Source: Clostridiales bacterium | Lineage (GTDB): Bacteria; Bacillota; Clostridia; Christensenellales; Borkfalkiaceae | Length of the DNA: 64,000 nt | Direction: 5' to 3' | Assembly: GCA_015055725.1 (NCBI GenBank) | Contig: SVHO01000002.1 | Coordinates: forward strand, 44,603 to 108,602 | Part shown: piece after piece, positions 1 through 8,888 of the stretch | How positions within the stretch are numbered: position 1 is the stretch's first letter | Layout of the letters: each line of letters starts with the position of its first letter | The notes under the pieces: generated by a model | Seen by the model: the letters and a program-made list of their open reading frames with translations, nothing else | What the model was told of the DNA's origin: nothing | The model's database searches: none | Program-made: the position numbers and the translations under genes

Positions 1-334
1 CCTTATTGAGTTTACTGTTCGCTAAAATATAAGCGACCGGATATGCAATAATTATGCAAATCACCGTTGTCACAAGCGCAAGCAATATACTTATAATAAG
101 CGTTGTTATGGTAGTTGGGCTACTAAAAAACCTTATAAAATTTTCAAAAGAAAGAGTGCCGTTTGCATCTGTCAACGCATAAAAAACAATCAAAAGCAAG
201 GGCAACACGACGAATAACGCTAAAAACAAACCGTAAGGAACGCAAAGAGAACTTCTCGAAAAGCGGAAAGCGGATTTTTTAGCGATTACGTCCGGGCGAT
301 ATTCCGCCCTTGAAATAACCTTTTGTTCTCTCAT
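1..334 (-). CDS. potB: Spermidine/putrescine-type ABC transporter permease, N-terminal part (runs off window edge)
   Basis: Reverse-strand translation [54 protein letters not shown]...; start codon overlaps the potA stop by 4 nt (ATGA). Confidence 0.75.
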   Translation of the reverse strand, partial: MREQKVISRAEYRPDVIAKKSAFRFSRSSLCVPYGLFLALFVVLPLLLIVFYALTDANGTLSFENFIRFFSSPTTITTLIISILLALVTTVICIIIAYPVAYILANSKLNK

Positions 335-1863
335 CTCTTTATCTCCTGTTTAAGAGAAAGTTTGATTTTTTCCTTAGGAATAATAACGCTAACTCTATCG
401 TTTTCGTTCCAAGTGTCTTCCGTGTCAAAAACGAAGTCTTCTTCGTTTTCATCAGTGCGAACTATAAGTTGATAGTGGTCAACTTTATAAATTATAGATA
501 TAATGTTTCCAACTGCTCCGCCCTTTTCAGCGTCGTCACTAATCTCAATATCTTTTAAACCAACTTCAACGTTTACGTCAACGTCGGTTAGGTCAATTCT
601 ATCCCCTTCCGCCGTTATTAAATAGCCTTCTTCATCAAGAATAGAGCCTGGGTAAAGTTGAGTCACGTCACACTCAAATTCACCGTCACCAAAACATACG
701 GTGTTGCGCTTTGTAATATACCCGTCGTATTTATTAGAAGAAAAATTCTTCGCCATTATGTGTATATCGTTAGGTTTAATCAAAAGGCTAACCTTTTCAC
801 CAACCTTTCTTTCTATGGTGTCTTGAATAACTATTTCGGCTTTTCCAACGAGCATAACCATTTCATAATGGACGCCCTTAAAAATTGAACTTATAATTTT
901 GCCGTCAACTTGCCCTTTTCCTTCATCAAGCAAGGTCACGTCTTCAGGGCGAACAACAACGTCAACCTTTTCGTTCTTTTCAAACTCGTCAACGCAGTCA
1001 AAGTTATGGTTGATAAATCTAACTTTTTTATCACCGACGATTGTTCCACTAAAAATATTGCTTTCGCCAATAAAGTCTGCAACAAACGAGTTTTTAGGTT
1101 CGTTATAAATATCGGTTGGCGTGCCGATTTGTTGGATAACGCCGTCTTTCATAACCACGATAGTGTCACTCATAGTAAGTGCTTCTTCTTGGTCGTGCGT
1201 GACGTAAATAAACGTTATGCCAAGTTTTTTATGCATTTCTTTAAGTTCTAATTGCATATCTTTGCGCATCTTTAAATCGAGTGCGCCCAAAGGTTCGTCT
1301 AAAAGCAAAATTTGTGGTTCGTTAACTATTGCGCGCGCAATAGCAACCCTTTGTTGTTGCCCACCTGAAAGGGTTGAAACACTTCTCTTTTCAAAGCCTT
1401 CAAGGTCAACCATTTTAAGCGCCTTTTCAACTTTTAAAGAAATTTCTTTTTTAGATAGTTTTTCAATTTTTTCAAAACGTTTTCCATCTTTATCTTCATA
1501 AGTCACTTTCACTTTTTTAAGTTTAAGTCCAAAAGCAATATTATCGTAAACGTTGAGATGCGGGAAAAGCGCATATCGCTGGAAAACGGTGTTTATCGGT
1601 CGCTTATTAGGTGGCAAATGACTTATATCTTGACCATTTAAGAGAATTTTCCCCTTGGTTGGCTTATCAAACCCTGCAATCATACGAAGAGTTGTAGTCT
1701 TCCCACAACCAGACGGGCCTAAAAAGGTTATAAATTCACCCTTTCTAACATAAAAACTAATGTCATCAACGGCGACGACGCCATCTTCAAATTCTCTGGT
1801 TAGGTTGACTATTTCAACAATTTTGTCACTTTTAACCACGTCATCTTTTCTTTGGTTAGCCAT
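331..1863 (-). CDS. potA: Spermidine/putrescine ABC transporter ATP-binding protein
   Basis: Walker [10 protein letters not shown], signature LSGGQQQR, Walker [12 protein letters not shown]; start MANQRKDD preceded by AGAGGTG RBS; C-terminal TOBE-like region. Confidence 0.9.
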   Translation of the reverse strand: MANQRKDDVVKSDKIVEIVNLTREFEDGVVAVDDISFYVRKGEFITFLGPSGCGKTTTLRMIAGFDKPTKGKILLNGQDISHLPPNKRPINTVFQRYALFPHLNVYDNIAFGLKLKKVKVTYEDKDGKRFEKIEKLSKKEISLKVEKALKMVDLEGFEKRSVSTLSGGQQQRVAIARAIVNEPQILLLDEPLGALDLKMRKDMQLELKEMHKKLGITFIYVTHDQEEALTMSDTIVVMKDGVIQQIGTPTDIYNEPKNSFVADFIGESNIFSGTIVGDKKVRFINHNFDCVDEFEKNEKVDVVVRPEDVTLLDEGKGQVDGKIISSIFKGVHYEMVMLVGKAEIVIQDTIERKVGEKVSLLIKPNDIHIMAKNFSSNKYDGYITKRNTVCFGDGEFECDVTQLYPGSILDEEGYLITAEGDRIDLTDVDVNVEVGLKDIEISDDAEKGGAVGNIISIIYKVDHYQLIVRTDENEEDFVFDTEDTWNENDRVSVIIPKEKIKLSLKQEIKR

Positions 1864-1884
1864 AAAAAACACCTCTCTAAACAA

Positions 1885-2192
1885 CTTTAAAATAAAAAAC
1901 GCAAGTCTTACAACTTGCGAAGTAATCCCCGTAAACGATATAATCGGCTGACAAATCAACCCTTCGTTATAGGGAGTGGGTAATCAGAGTCTATATAGCA
2001 ACAAAACTTTTACTACTCTTTATTGACCGTTTCACAAGTTTAACTTATAAAATTTGAGCTTTTAACTCAATCAATAAGACGGTTTAATCCGTCAATCGGC
2101 AGTGGACCCGGCTGTCCGTATGGCCTAAACTCTATTAAGAGTGGTCCTTTATCGCTTGGAAAGACTCTGCTTTTATATAAAGTTCAATTCCG
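1885..2192 (-). ncRNA. Structured 5' leader (candidate riboswitch/attenuator) of potAB, class unassigned
   Basis: Closing helix CAGAGUCU/AGACUCUG (2162-2169 with 1985-1992), internal helices GGACC/GGUCC, GACGG/CCGUC, UUAUUGA/UCAAUAA, UUGAG/CUCAA, followed by intrinsic terminator CGCAAGU-UGUAAG-ACUUGCG-UUUUUUAUUUU. Confidence 0.6.
1891..1919 (-). terminator. Intrinsic terminator in potA leader
   Basis: 7-bp stem CGCAAGT/ACTTGCG plus T-rich tract on the minus strand, before the potA start. Confidence 0.75.
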
Positions 2193-2198
2193 CTTTAT

Positions 2199-2227
2199 AT
2201 ATTAAATTATTTTTTATTTATTGTCAA
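2199..2227 (-). promoter_or_regulatory. Sigma-A-type promoter for the pot leader
   Basis: TTGACA - 17 nt - TAATAT on minus strand. Confidence 0.7.
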
Positions 2228-2341
2228 TCATTTTTTAGTCACTTTTTAATTTTTTTCTTATCTAAACCTATTTTTTGCTTATTTAACCTTTTAACACCCT
2301 TTTTGATTGATTTTACTACCGTTTTAATGTATAATCTTTGT

Positions 2342-2929
2342 ATGTTTTTTAAAATTTTCGTTCAAGTTATAGGCTTTATAGGTATCGCTCTTAATATCCT
2401 TTCCGTGCAATTTAATTCGCATTGGAAAATTATGTTATTTAAGACGCTTGGCTCTTTAACTTTCGTAGTTCAATATATCCTTTTAGGCGCGTGGGTAGGC
2501 ATGATTATGGATTTAATAGGCTCGATTAGAAACGTAATTTTCACCCTTAACGTTAGAAACGGCAAGTCGAATAAATGGTGGATTGTTTTCTTTTCTGCTT
2601 TTACCTTTATCGCAGGCGTTTTAACCATAATTTTAACGTGGGAAAAATCAATCGGATATGCAAGCAACTGGTCTAACGACACACTAATTATAACAACTAT
2701 AGCGGTTTCAATTAGCATCATTTCAATCGTTGCAAAACTCTTAACCACTATTGCTTACGGATTTAAGGACCCTCACGTTATAAGAATGGTTAATCTTCCG
2801 TCTAACGCTTGTTGGGTTATCTATAACTTAGTCGCTTTCTCTATCGCAGGCGTTATAAACGACCTTATGTGCTTAGTATCTATAGTCGTTGCAGAATTAC
2901 GATTTAGAAAAAAGCCTAAAAACGTTTAA
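2342..2929 (+). CDS. YgjV-like integral membrane protein
   Basis: Multi-TM protein FFKIFVQVIGFIGIALNILSVQFNSHWKIMLFKTLGSLTFVVQYILLGAWVG...; start chosen just after TATAAT; longer ORF starts (2141, 2327) are less likely. Confidence 0.6.
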   Translation: MFFKIFVQVIGFIGIALNILSVQFNSHWKIMLFKTLGSLTFVVQYILLGAWVGMIMDLIGSIRNVIFTLNVRNGKSNKWWIVFFSAFTFIAGVLTIILTWEKSIGYASNWSNDTLIITTIAVSISIISIVAKLLTTIAYGFKDPHVIRMVNLPSNACWVIYNLVAFSIAGVINDLMCLVSIVVAELRFRKKPKNV

Positions 2930-2941
2930 TTATTAAAAATT

Positions 2942-2965
2942 AACGGCACAGTTGAAACTGCGCCG
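2942..2965. terminator. Bidirectional terminator between convergent genes
   Basis: AACGGCACAGTT-GA-AACTGCGCCGTTTTT hairpin. Confidence 0.7.
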
Positions 2966-2972
2966 TTTTTAT

Positions 2973-4277
2973 TTATTCTATATCCATTTCTACCACTTTT
3001 CCCGTCTTTCTTGCTTGCTCAGCCTTAAAAACTGCTAGATGGCTTATCTTTGAATCGTCAAGCGTGGTACAGCGGAAAGAAGGTTCTTTATCCCCTTGAA
3101 CGTAATCAATAAAATCGTGAACGATAATTTTATCACCGCCACCGTGTCCACCGTTTGCACCTATCTTATCGTCACCTAAATCCTTAACGTCAATAAGTTC
3201 TTCAGTATATCCTTTGCTTGTAAATGGAGCAATTCTTCTTATAACGTATTTTGAATCTTCAAACGTGCCCTTTATTTCACCAAGCGTGCCAACGATATGA
3301 ATATTTCTCTCTGACTTAACGCTTCCGCCTATCATATTAAACGAGCCTGTTGCTCCGTTTGCAAATTTAATAATAACGGTTTGGTGGTCAACGTTTCCGT
3401 CACGTTCAAAATCCCAAACACACTTTCCGTATGGATTAAACGTTTTAAGTGATTCTTCTTTATCTTCAAAGGTGTAGTTTTCTTTAGCTTCTATACATTT
3501 CCAAACGTAATGCCCCCATCTTTCCGCCGCCAAATAGTTGGCTTTAGAAGAAAATCTGCACTCATCAACGTAGGGACAGTCCGCCATACAGCGAGTTCCC
3601 GCGCCTTCGGGTTTTCTTTCTTTGCCGAATTGAAAATCGTCACCAAAACTTGATATATATTTAGGTTTAGTTTTATTCATCATCCAAAGCAATATATCCA
3701 TATCGTGACAAGATTTTGCCAAAATCATAGGCGCAAAACAAAGTTTTTCAGAACGCCATTTACCACGCACGAACGCCGCTGCTAAGTGATGATAATTTAC
3801 GTGTTCGCACGTTTCAATTGAAATTATTTCCCCTATTTCACCACTATCAATGATTTTTTTGATTGATGAATAAAAATCCGTATAACGCAAAACGTGGCAA
3901 ATAACAACCTTTCTTCCACATTTTTTTGCAACTGCAGAAAGTTCATGAACTTCAGCCTCGTTTACAGCAAAAGGTTTTTCAAGCAAAAGGTCATATCCCT
4001 TTTCAAGCACGGGAACTGAAGTTTTTATATGCAAATGGTCCATAGTGCAATTAAAAACTGCATCGGCAAACTTATCACGCGCAACAAATTCTTCAACGGT
4101 TGTAAAACAATTTTCTTTCGGAACGTTATACCTTTTGCGCATTAATTCCGTTCTTATAGGGTCTGGGTCAACTATCCCCACAATTTTCAATTTTTCGGGA
4201 AAGTCAAGTGAAACGTTAGCGTAAACGCTTCCCCTATTGCCTATACCCATAACTACAACGTTAAACTGTTTTTCCAT
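2973..4277 (-). CDS. Gfo/Idh/MocA family oxidoreductase
   Basis: N-terminal Rossmann VVVMGIGNRGSVYANV, EKP motif (LLEKPFAV), family architecture. Confidence 0.9.
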   Translation of the reverse strand: MEKQFNVVVMGIGNRGSVYANVSLDFPEKLKIVGIVDPDPIRTELMRKRYNVPKENCFTTVEEFVARDKFADAVFNCTMDHLHIKTSVPVLEKGYDLLLEKPFAVNEAEVHELSAVAKKCGRKVVICHVLRYTDFYSSIKKIIDSGEIGEIISIETCEHVNYHHLAAAFVRGKWRSEKLCFAPMILAKSCHDMDILLWMMNKTKPKYISSFGDDFQFGKERKPEGAGTRCMADCPYVDECRFSSKANYLAAERWGHYVWKCIEAKENYTFEDKEESLKTFNPYGKCVWDFERDGNVDHQTVIIKFANGATGSFNMIGGSVKSERNIHIVGTLGEIKGTFEDSKYVIRRIAPFTSKGYTEELIDVKDLGDDKIGANGGHGGGDKIIVHDFIDYVQGDKEPSFRCTTLDDSKISHLAVFKAEQARKTGKVVEMDIE

Positions 4278-4300
4278 AACTCACCTATAGTTTTTTTTAT

Positions 4301-4329
4301 ATTTTAACACCTAAAAAGATAGGTGTCAA
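4301..4329 (-). promoter_or_regulatory. Promoter with internal palindromic operator candidate
   Basis: TTGACA - 17 nt - TAAAAT; spacer carries ACACCTA-N6-TAGGTGT inverted repeat (4307-4326). Confidence 0.65.
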
Positions 4330-4409
4330 TATTAAACTCAATATTTAACTATAATAATTTTATCTTTTATTATCTTTTATTACAATACATTTTTGTCCTT
4401 TATTTTTAT

Positions 4410-4434
4410 AAAAAAAGACACAAAATTTTGTGCC
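4410..4434 (-). terminator. Terminator after GNAT gene
   Basis: GGCACAAAATTTTGTGTC followed by TTTTTTT. Confidence 0.65.
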
Positions 4435-4950
4435 TTATAAGTCTAATATATAAACGTTTCTTTCATATCCGCCATCTCTAATTAACGTGGTTTTATAAGT
4501 CATCCCGAGTTTTTTTAGCGAATTATTACTTGCAACGTTATCTGGGTGCGCTGTTGCGATAAAATACTCTATACCCATTTTGCGAGCCTCGTTAATAAGA
4601 GCGTAATTTATTTCGAGCATCAAGTTTTTACCCCTGTATTCAGGCAAAACCATGCTTCCGCCTAATTCTGCTCCTATTTTCTCACAATAACCAACGGTTT
4701 TTGCCATTTCAGCAAATTCATCATTATTTGCGTCAAATAACGATACAGCGCCTAAATCTCCGTCTATAAACGCACCGAAAACAACAAGCGTGCTACCTTC
4801 GTTAAACATGTTATTTATATTTTCTTCCGAAAATGGCATAAACCATTTTTGGTTAACTAGCGCTTTTCTAATTTTTGCGTTTATCAACTTGAATTGTTGG
4901 TGATGCTCTTTACTAAGCCTTTTAATTTCTATCATTTTATTACCAATCAT
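4435..4950 (-). CDS. GNAT family N-acetyltransferase
   Basis: GGSMVLPEYRGKNLM...ATAHPDNVASNNSLKKLGM acetyltransferase motifs. Confidence 0.8.
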   Translation of the reverse strand: MIGNKMIEIKRLSKEHHQQFKLINAKIRKALVNQKWFMPFSEENINNMFNEGSTLVVFGAFIDGDLGAVSLFDANNDEFAEMAKTVGYCEKIGAELGGSMVLPEYRGKNLMLEINYALINEARKMGIEYFIATAHPDNVASNNSLKKLGMTYKTTLIRDGGYERNVYILDL

Positions 4951-5104
4951 CCTTTGGGGTTAATTTTATATCGTCGTAATATTCAAAATATTTCTCTTTA
5001 TCGCTTTTTGAACGGTTTTCTTCCCATTCTTCTGGAAAACAAGCGTCTTCTTCTTTATTATCCGCCTCTCTCATCAAATCGTAAAGCGTTTTTCCTTTTG
5101 ACAT
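4940..5104 (-). CDS. Small acidic protein (54 aa) between feoB and GNAT gene
   Basis: MSKGKTLYDLMREADNKEEDACFPEEWEENRSKSDKEKYFEYYDDIKLTPKDDW*; AAGGGTG RBS; overlaps the feoB end and the GNAT start (not in supplied ORF track). Confidence 0.6.
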   Translation of the reverse strand: MSKGKTLYDLMREADNKEEDACFPEEWEENRSKSDKEKYFEYYDDIKLTPKDDW

Positions 5105-6999
5105 TTTTCACCCTTTTTGCAAATTGAGCACATAGTGCATTTGCTCGATTTTAAGCGTTTTATCGCAAAGCAAACGCCTAATATAATTAGTATAACTATA
5201 CTTAAAGACAAAGTCAAGTAAATCCCACGGCAAACTAAAAGTCCTATACCGTTAATAATTAATGCCACCAAATAAGCAGAACACGTTTGAAAAACAATCA
5301 TAAACGCAAATTGTTTTTTTGAATTGAGTTCTTTATACGCCGTTGCAAGACTTGCCGTACACGGTGGTGACAATAAAATAAACGTCATAAAAGCGTATAC
5401 CGAATATTTTGAACTAAACGCAACGTTTACGTCACTACACAAAAGGGAAAGTGTTTCTACAACTGCTTCTTTTGCAAAACTACCTGAAATTACCGCAACA
5501 GACGCTTGCCACGTTCCAAATCCAAGTGGATAAAACACGTATTTAATAGCGTTTGCGAGCGCGTATAAGAAACTATCTTCAACTCTTTCGCCAACGTACC
5601 CGTTAAAGCCTACGCTCTTAAACAACCACAAAAAAACAGAAACGCAAAAAACTATAAGCCCAGCCTTAGTGAAAAATTCCTTCACCTTTTCATAAAGGAC
5701 GAAATAAACGTTTTTAAGGCTTGGTAGTTTTAATTCAGGGATTTCCATAACAAACACTCTATCTTTTGTTTTAAATGCCTTAAATTGCCTTAAAATTGCC
5801 CCAAAAATCCCTACGCACGCTATACCAACGAAATACATAGACGTTGCAACCAACGCGCTTCCGCCAAAGAATACTGATGAAAACCAACCGAACACCGCCG
5901 TCTTTGCACCGCACGGCATAAAGGGAGATAAAAATAAGGTCATTTTGCGCTCACTCTCACCCTCAATAGTGCGCGTTGCCATAATTCCTGTCACCGTACA
6001 ACCGCAAGAGACAATCATTGGTAAAATTGATTTTCCACTCAAGCCGAACGCCCTGAAAAATCTATCGAGCAAAAACGCAACGCGTGAAGCATATCCACTT
6101 TCTTCGATTAACGCCATAAGCGCAAACAAAATTAATATTTGTGGTAAAAAGGAAAGAACGCCCCCTATTGAACTAATAATAGCATCACAACAAAGCGAAA
6201 CTATCCAAGATGAAATTTTTTTATCATTTAAAAAAACACTTGCCTTGTTTTTTACCACGTCTATAACATTGACTATTCCTTCCCCAAAAAAACTACCGAC
6301 GTTTATTGATAAAAAATAAACCGCAAGCATAATTAAAAAGAAAATAGGAATTCCAAAAAACTTGTGTAATAAAACTTTATCAATCGTTTGAGAAATTTGT
6401 TTCTTAGTTTCTTTTTGGTGTATAACGTTTCTTAAGTTTTCTTTAAGAAACGCGAATTTGTTTTGTGTTAAAGTTTGCCCATTATATTTAGTGAAATTTG
6501 GATAGACGGGTAACGAATTAGTGTCGCATGCAGTTTTAATGAGTTTGTCTATGTTAAAATTTTTAACTGCGGAAACCAAAACTATCGGCACGCCAAAAAG
6601 GGACGAAAGTTTATCTAAATCTATTTTTAAGCCTTTATTTTTAAGCTTATCACTAAAATTAACCGCAATAACCATAGGGATTTTTAGCGAGCACAAATCA
6701 ATCGTTAAAGATAAATTTCGCTCTAAATTTGTTGCATCAACAACGTTTATTATAGCTTTCGGCGGTGTCTTAATTAAATAATTATACGCAACGGTCTCGT
6801 CATTAGCGTTAGATTTAAATGAATAAAGCCCTGGCAAATCAACAATTTTTATTTGCTTGTCCTTTTTATATTTACCTTCCTTTAACTCAACGGTGACTCC
6901 CGTCCAATTTCCAACGCGCTGATGTGCGCCCGTTATACAATTAAAAAGCGAAGTTTTGCCCGAATTTGGGTTGCCAACTAATGCAATAACGTCGTTCAT
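5074..6999 (-). CDS. feoB: Ferrous iron transporter B with Cys-rich C-terminal tail
   Basis: GNPNSGKTSLFNCITG G1 motif, DLPGLYSF, NxxD-like ANFSD, multi-TM C-terminus. Confidence 0.95.
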   Translation of the reverse strand: MNDVIALVGNPNSGKTSLFNCITGAHQRVGNWTGVTVELKEGKYKKDKQIKIVDLPGLYSFKSNANDETVAYNYLIKTPPKAIINVVDATNLERNLSLTIDLCSLKIPMVIAVNFSDKLKNKGLKIDLDKLSSLFGVPIVLVSAVKNFNIDKLIKTACDTNSLPVYPNFTKYNGQTLTQNKFAFLKENLRNVIHQKETKKQISQTIDKVLLHKFFGIPIFFLIMLAVYFLSINVGSFFGEGIVNVIDVVKNKASVFLNDKKISSWIVSLCCDAIISSIGGVLSFLPQILILFALMALIEESGYASRVAFLLDRFFRAFGLSGKSILPMIVSCGCTVTGIMATRTIEGESERKMTLFLSPFMPCGAKTAVFGWFSSVFFGGSALVATSMYFVGIACVGIFGAILRQFKAFKTKDRVFVMEIPELKLPSLKNVYFVLYEKVKEFFTKAGLIVFCVSVFLWLFKSVGFNGYVGERVEDSFLYALANAIKYVFYPLGFGTWQASVAVISGSFAKEAVVETLSLLCSDVNVAFSSKYSVYAFMTFILLSPPCTASLATAYKELNSKKQFAFMIVFQTCSAYLVALIINGIGLLVCRGIYLTLSLSIVILIILGVCFAIKRLKSSKCTMCSICKKGEKCQKEKRFTI

Positions 7000-7223
7000 A
7001 ATTTCTCCACGATAATTTTTGATGCGCTTGATTTTCTTAATGCTAATGAGAAGTTATTGATTTTAATCATAACAGGGTCACCAAGCGGTGCTTGCCTTAG
7101 CATAATAAGGTTAACACCTTCAATAAGCCCTAACGCGCCAACCCTTTCTTTATCATTATATGATAGATTTATTTTTTTTACGTGCGCAACTTCGCCAACC
7201 TTTAAATCACTCAATAACATCAT
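6996..7223 (-). CDS. feoA: Ferrous iron transport protein A
   Basis: SH3-like FeoA protein, 4-nt overlap with feoB. Confidence 0.9.
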   Translation of the reverse strand: MMLLSDLKVGEVAHVKKINLSYNDKERVGALGLIEGVNLIMLRQAPLGDPVMIKINNFSLALRKSSASKIIVEKL

Positions 7224-7254
7224 TATAATTTATGTGATGAAATTATTTAAAATG

Positions 7255-7282
7255 AAAAATCCGCCGTAAAACAGCGGATTTT
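7255..7282 (-). terminator. Terminator at end of ribosomal/rpoA/rplQ operon
   Basis: ATCCGC...GCGGAT hairpin with T-rich flanks, just past the rplQ stop. Confidence 0.6.
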
Positions 7283-7292
7283 TTTATTACAA

Positions 7293-7802
7293 TTAGTCAA
7301 CGAGTTCAATAATTGCAACTTCAGCAGCGTCACCTTTGCGTTGGCCAAGTTTATAAATTCTGGTGTAGCCACCGCCTTGACCTTTTTCTTCTTTACGAGA
7401 AGCGTATTTGGGAGCATATTCATCAAAAATCTTTTCAATTAAAGGATATTTGATTGCTTTAGTTCTCTTTTTGAAATCGGGTTTGCTTTCTTTAAAGCCT
7501 TTAACTTCTTGCAAATCGTTTACCAAAGACATAATTTTTCTTCTTGCGTTAAGCTTTTTAACGCCGTCTTTGATAAGGGTTTTGCTGGTTTCCTTACCCT
7601 TTTCGTCAGCAACCTTAACTTCGGTTTCAACGGTGTCGGTATAAGTATTAACAGCAAGCGTGATGATTTTTGCAACGTATGAAGCAACTTCTTTTGCTCT
7701 TGCTTCAGTCGTTTCAATTTTGCCGTGCCATAAAAGCGCGGATGCTTGGTTTTTAATAAGTGCTAATCTTTGCGTAGCATTTACGCCCAATTTTCTTGCC
7801 AT
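7293..7802 (-). CDS. rplQ: 50S ribosomal protein L17 (long form)
   Basis: MARKLGVNATQRLALIKNQ...IETTEARAKEV. Confidence 0.95.
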   Translation of the reverse strand: MARKLGVNATQRLALIKNQASALLWHGKIETTEARAKEVASYVAKIITLAVNTYTDTVETEVKVADEKGKETSKTLIKDGVKKLNARRKIMSLVNDLQEVKGFKESKPDFKKRTKAIKYPLIEKIFDEYAPKYASRKEEKGQGGGYTRIYKLGQRKGDAAEVAIIELVD

Positions 7803-7806
7803 TGTT

Positions 7807-8760
7807 TTAGTCCTCCTTGTCCTTCAACTTCAAGCCGTAGCTTTCGAGTTTGAATATAACTTCATCGAGAGATTTTTTGCCCAAGTTGCGGACTTTAAGC
7901 ATATCGTCTTCGGTTTTCTTTGTCAAATCTTCAACAGTATGAATGTTTGCTCTCTTTAAGCAGTTGTATGAACGAACTGATAAATCCATATCTTCAATAG
8001 TTTGTTCCAAAATTTTCTTTCTCTTATCGGGTTCTGGTGGAACTAAGATATCCCATTCGCCAATTTCTGATAAAGAAACGAACATGCTAATGTGTTCTTT
8101 CATAATTTTAGCCGCTAAACTTACGATATCTCTACCTGAGAAAGCACCGTTAGTCCAAACTTCAAGCGTAAGTTTATCAAAGTCAACGCTTTGACCAACA
8201 CGCGTTGCAGTCACGTTATAACTAACCTTTTTAACGGGTGTATAAATACTGTCGATTGCGATATTGTCAATAATATCTGTTTTATGTTCATCTGCACCTT
8301 GATATCCACGGCCCCTACCTACCGTAAGTTCCATATCTATCTTACCACCTTCGTCAATAGTACAAATATATTGGTCGGGGTTAAGAACTTCTAATTCAGC
8401 ATCACATTCAATGTCGCCTGCTTTTACTACGCAAGGTCCTTCCTTAACAAGTTTAACAACCTTTTTGTAGTCTTTGTCTAAGCAAGTAGACTTGAAAGTC
8501 ACGCTTTTGAAGTTAAGAATGATTTCAGTCACGTCTTCCTTAACCTTAGGAACTGCTGAAAATTCGTGTTTTACAGCAAGTTCTTCAGCGAACTTAATAT
8601 TTTGTATTGCAACTCCGGGGAGCGCTGAAAGCAAAATTCTGCGAAGTGCGTTTCCTAAAGTTAAGCCAAACCCTTTTTCTAAAGGTTCAACAACTACTTT
8701 CGCATAACTTCTGTTTTCGTTTTCTTCCACTGCTATTTTTGGCATTTCAATTTCCATCAT
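7807..8760 (-). CDS. rpoA: DNA-directed RNA polymerase alpha subunit
   Basis: FGLTLGNALRRILLSALPG; C-terminal DLSVRSYNCLKRANIHTVEDL. Confidence 0.97.
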   Translation of the reverse strand: MMEIEMPKIAVEENENRSYAKVVVEPLEKGFGLTLGNALRRILLSALPGVAIQNIKFAEELAVKHEFSAVPKVKEDVTEIILNFKSVTFKSTCLDKDYKKVVKLVKEGPCVVKAGDIECDAELEVLNPDQYICTIDEGGKIDMELTVGRGRGYQGADEHKTDIIDNIAIDSIYTPVKKVSYNVTATRVGQSVDFDKLTLEVWTNGAFSGRDIVSLAAKIMKEHISMFVSLSEIGEWDILVPPEPDKRKKILEQTIEDMDLSVRSYNCLKRANIHTVEDLTKKTEDDMLKVRNLGKKSLDEVIFKLESYGLKLKDKED

Positions 8761-8791
8761 AAGAAATTATCCTCCTTAAAAAATAGTTCCG

Positions 8792-8821
8792 ATATAGATT
8801 ATTGCGGGAATTCTTGTCAAG
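8792..8821 (-). promoter_or_regulatory. Putative internal promoter upstream of rpoA-rplQ
   Basis: TTGACA - 18 nt - TATATC in the 128-bp rpsD-rpoA gap. Confidence 0.4.
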
Positions 8822-8888
8822 TCGTGGAAAAACTCAACTTTCCCCCCGCAAAAACCCATCGAATTTTATAAATTATTTTAATTTTTAA

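Noticed and set aside
1864-1959. N-terminal extension of potA ([32 protein letters not shown])
   Set aside because: It spans the leader terminator and does not resemble PotA; the downstream ATG at 1863 has a good RBS
1885-2192. T-box or 6S RNA identity for the pot leader
   Set aside because: No AGGGTGGNACCGCG or specifier-loop landmarks, and it is followed by a terminator and potA rather than a free 3' end; left unassigned
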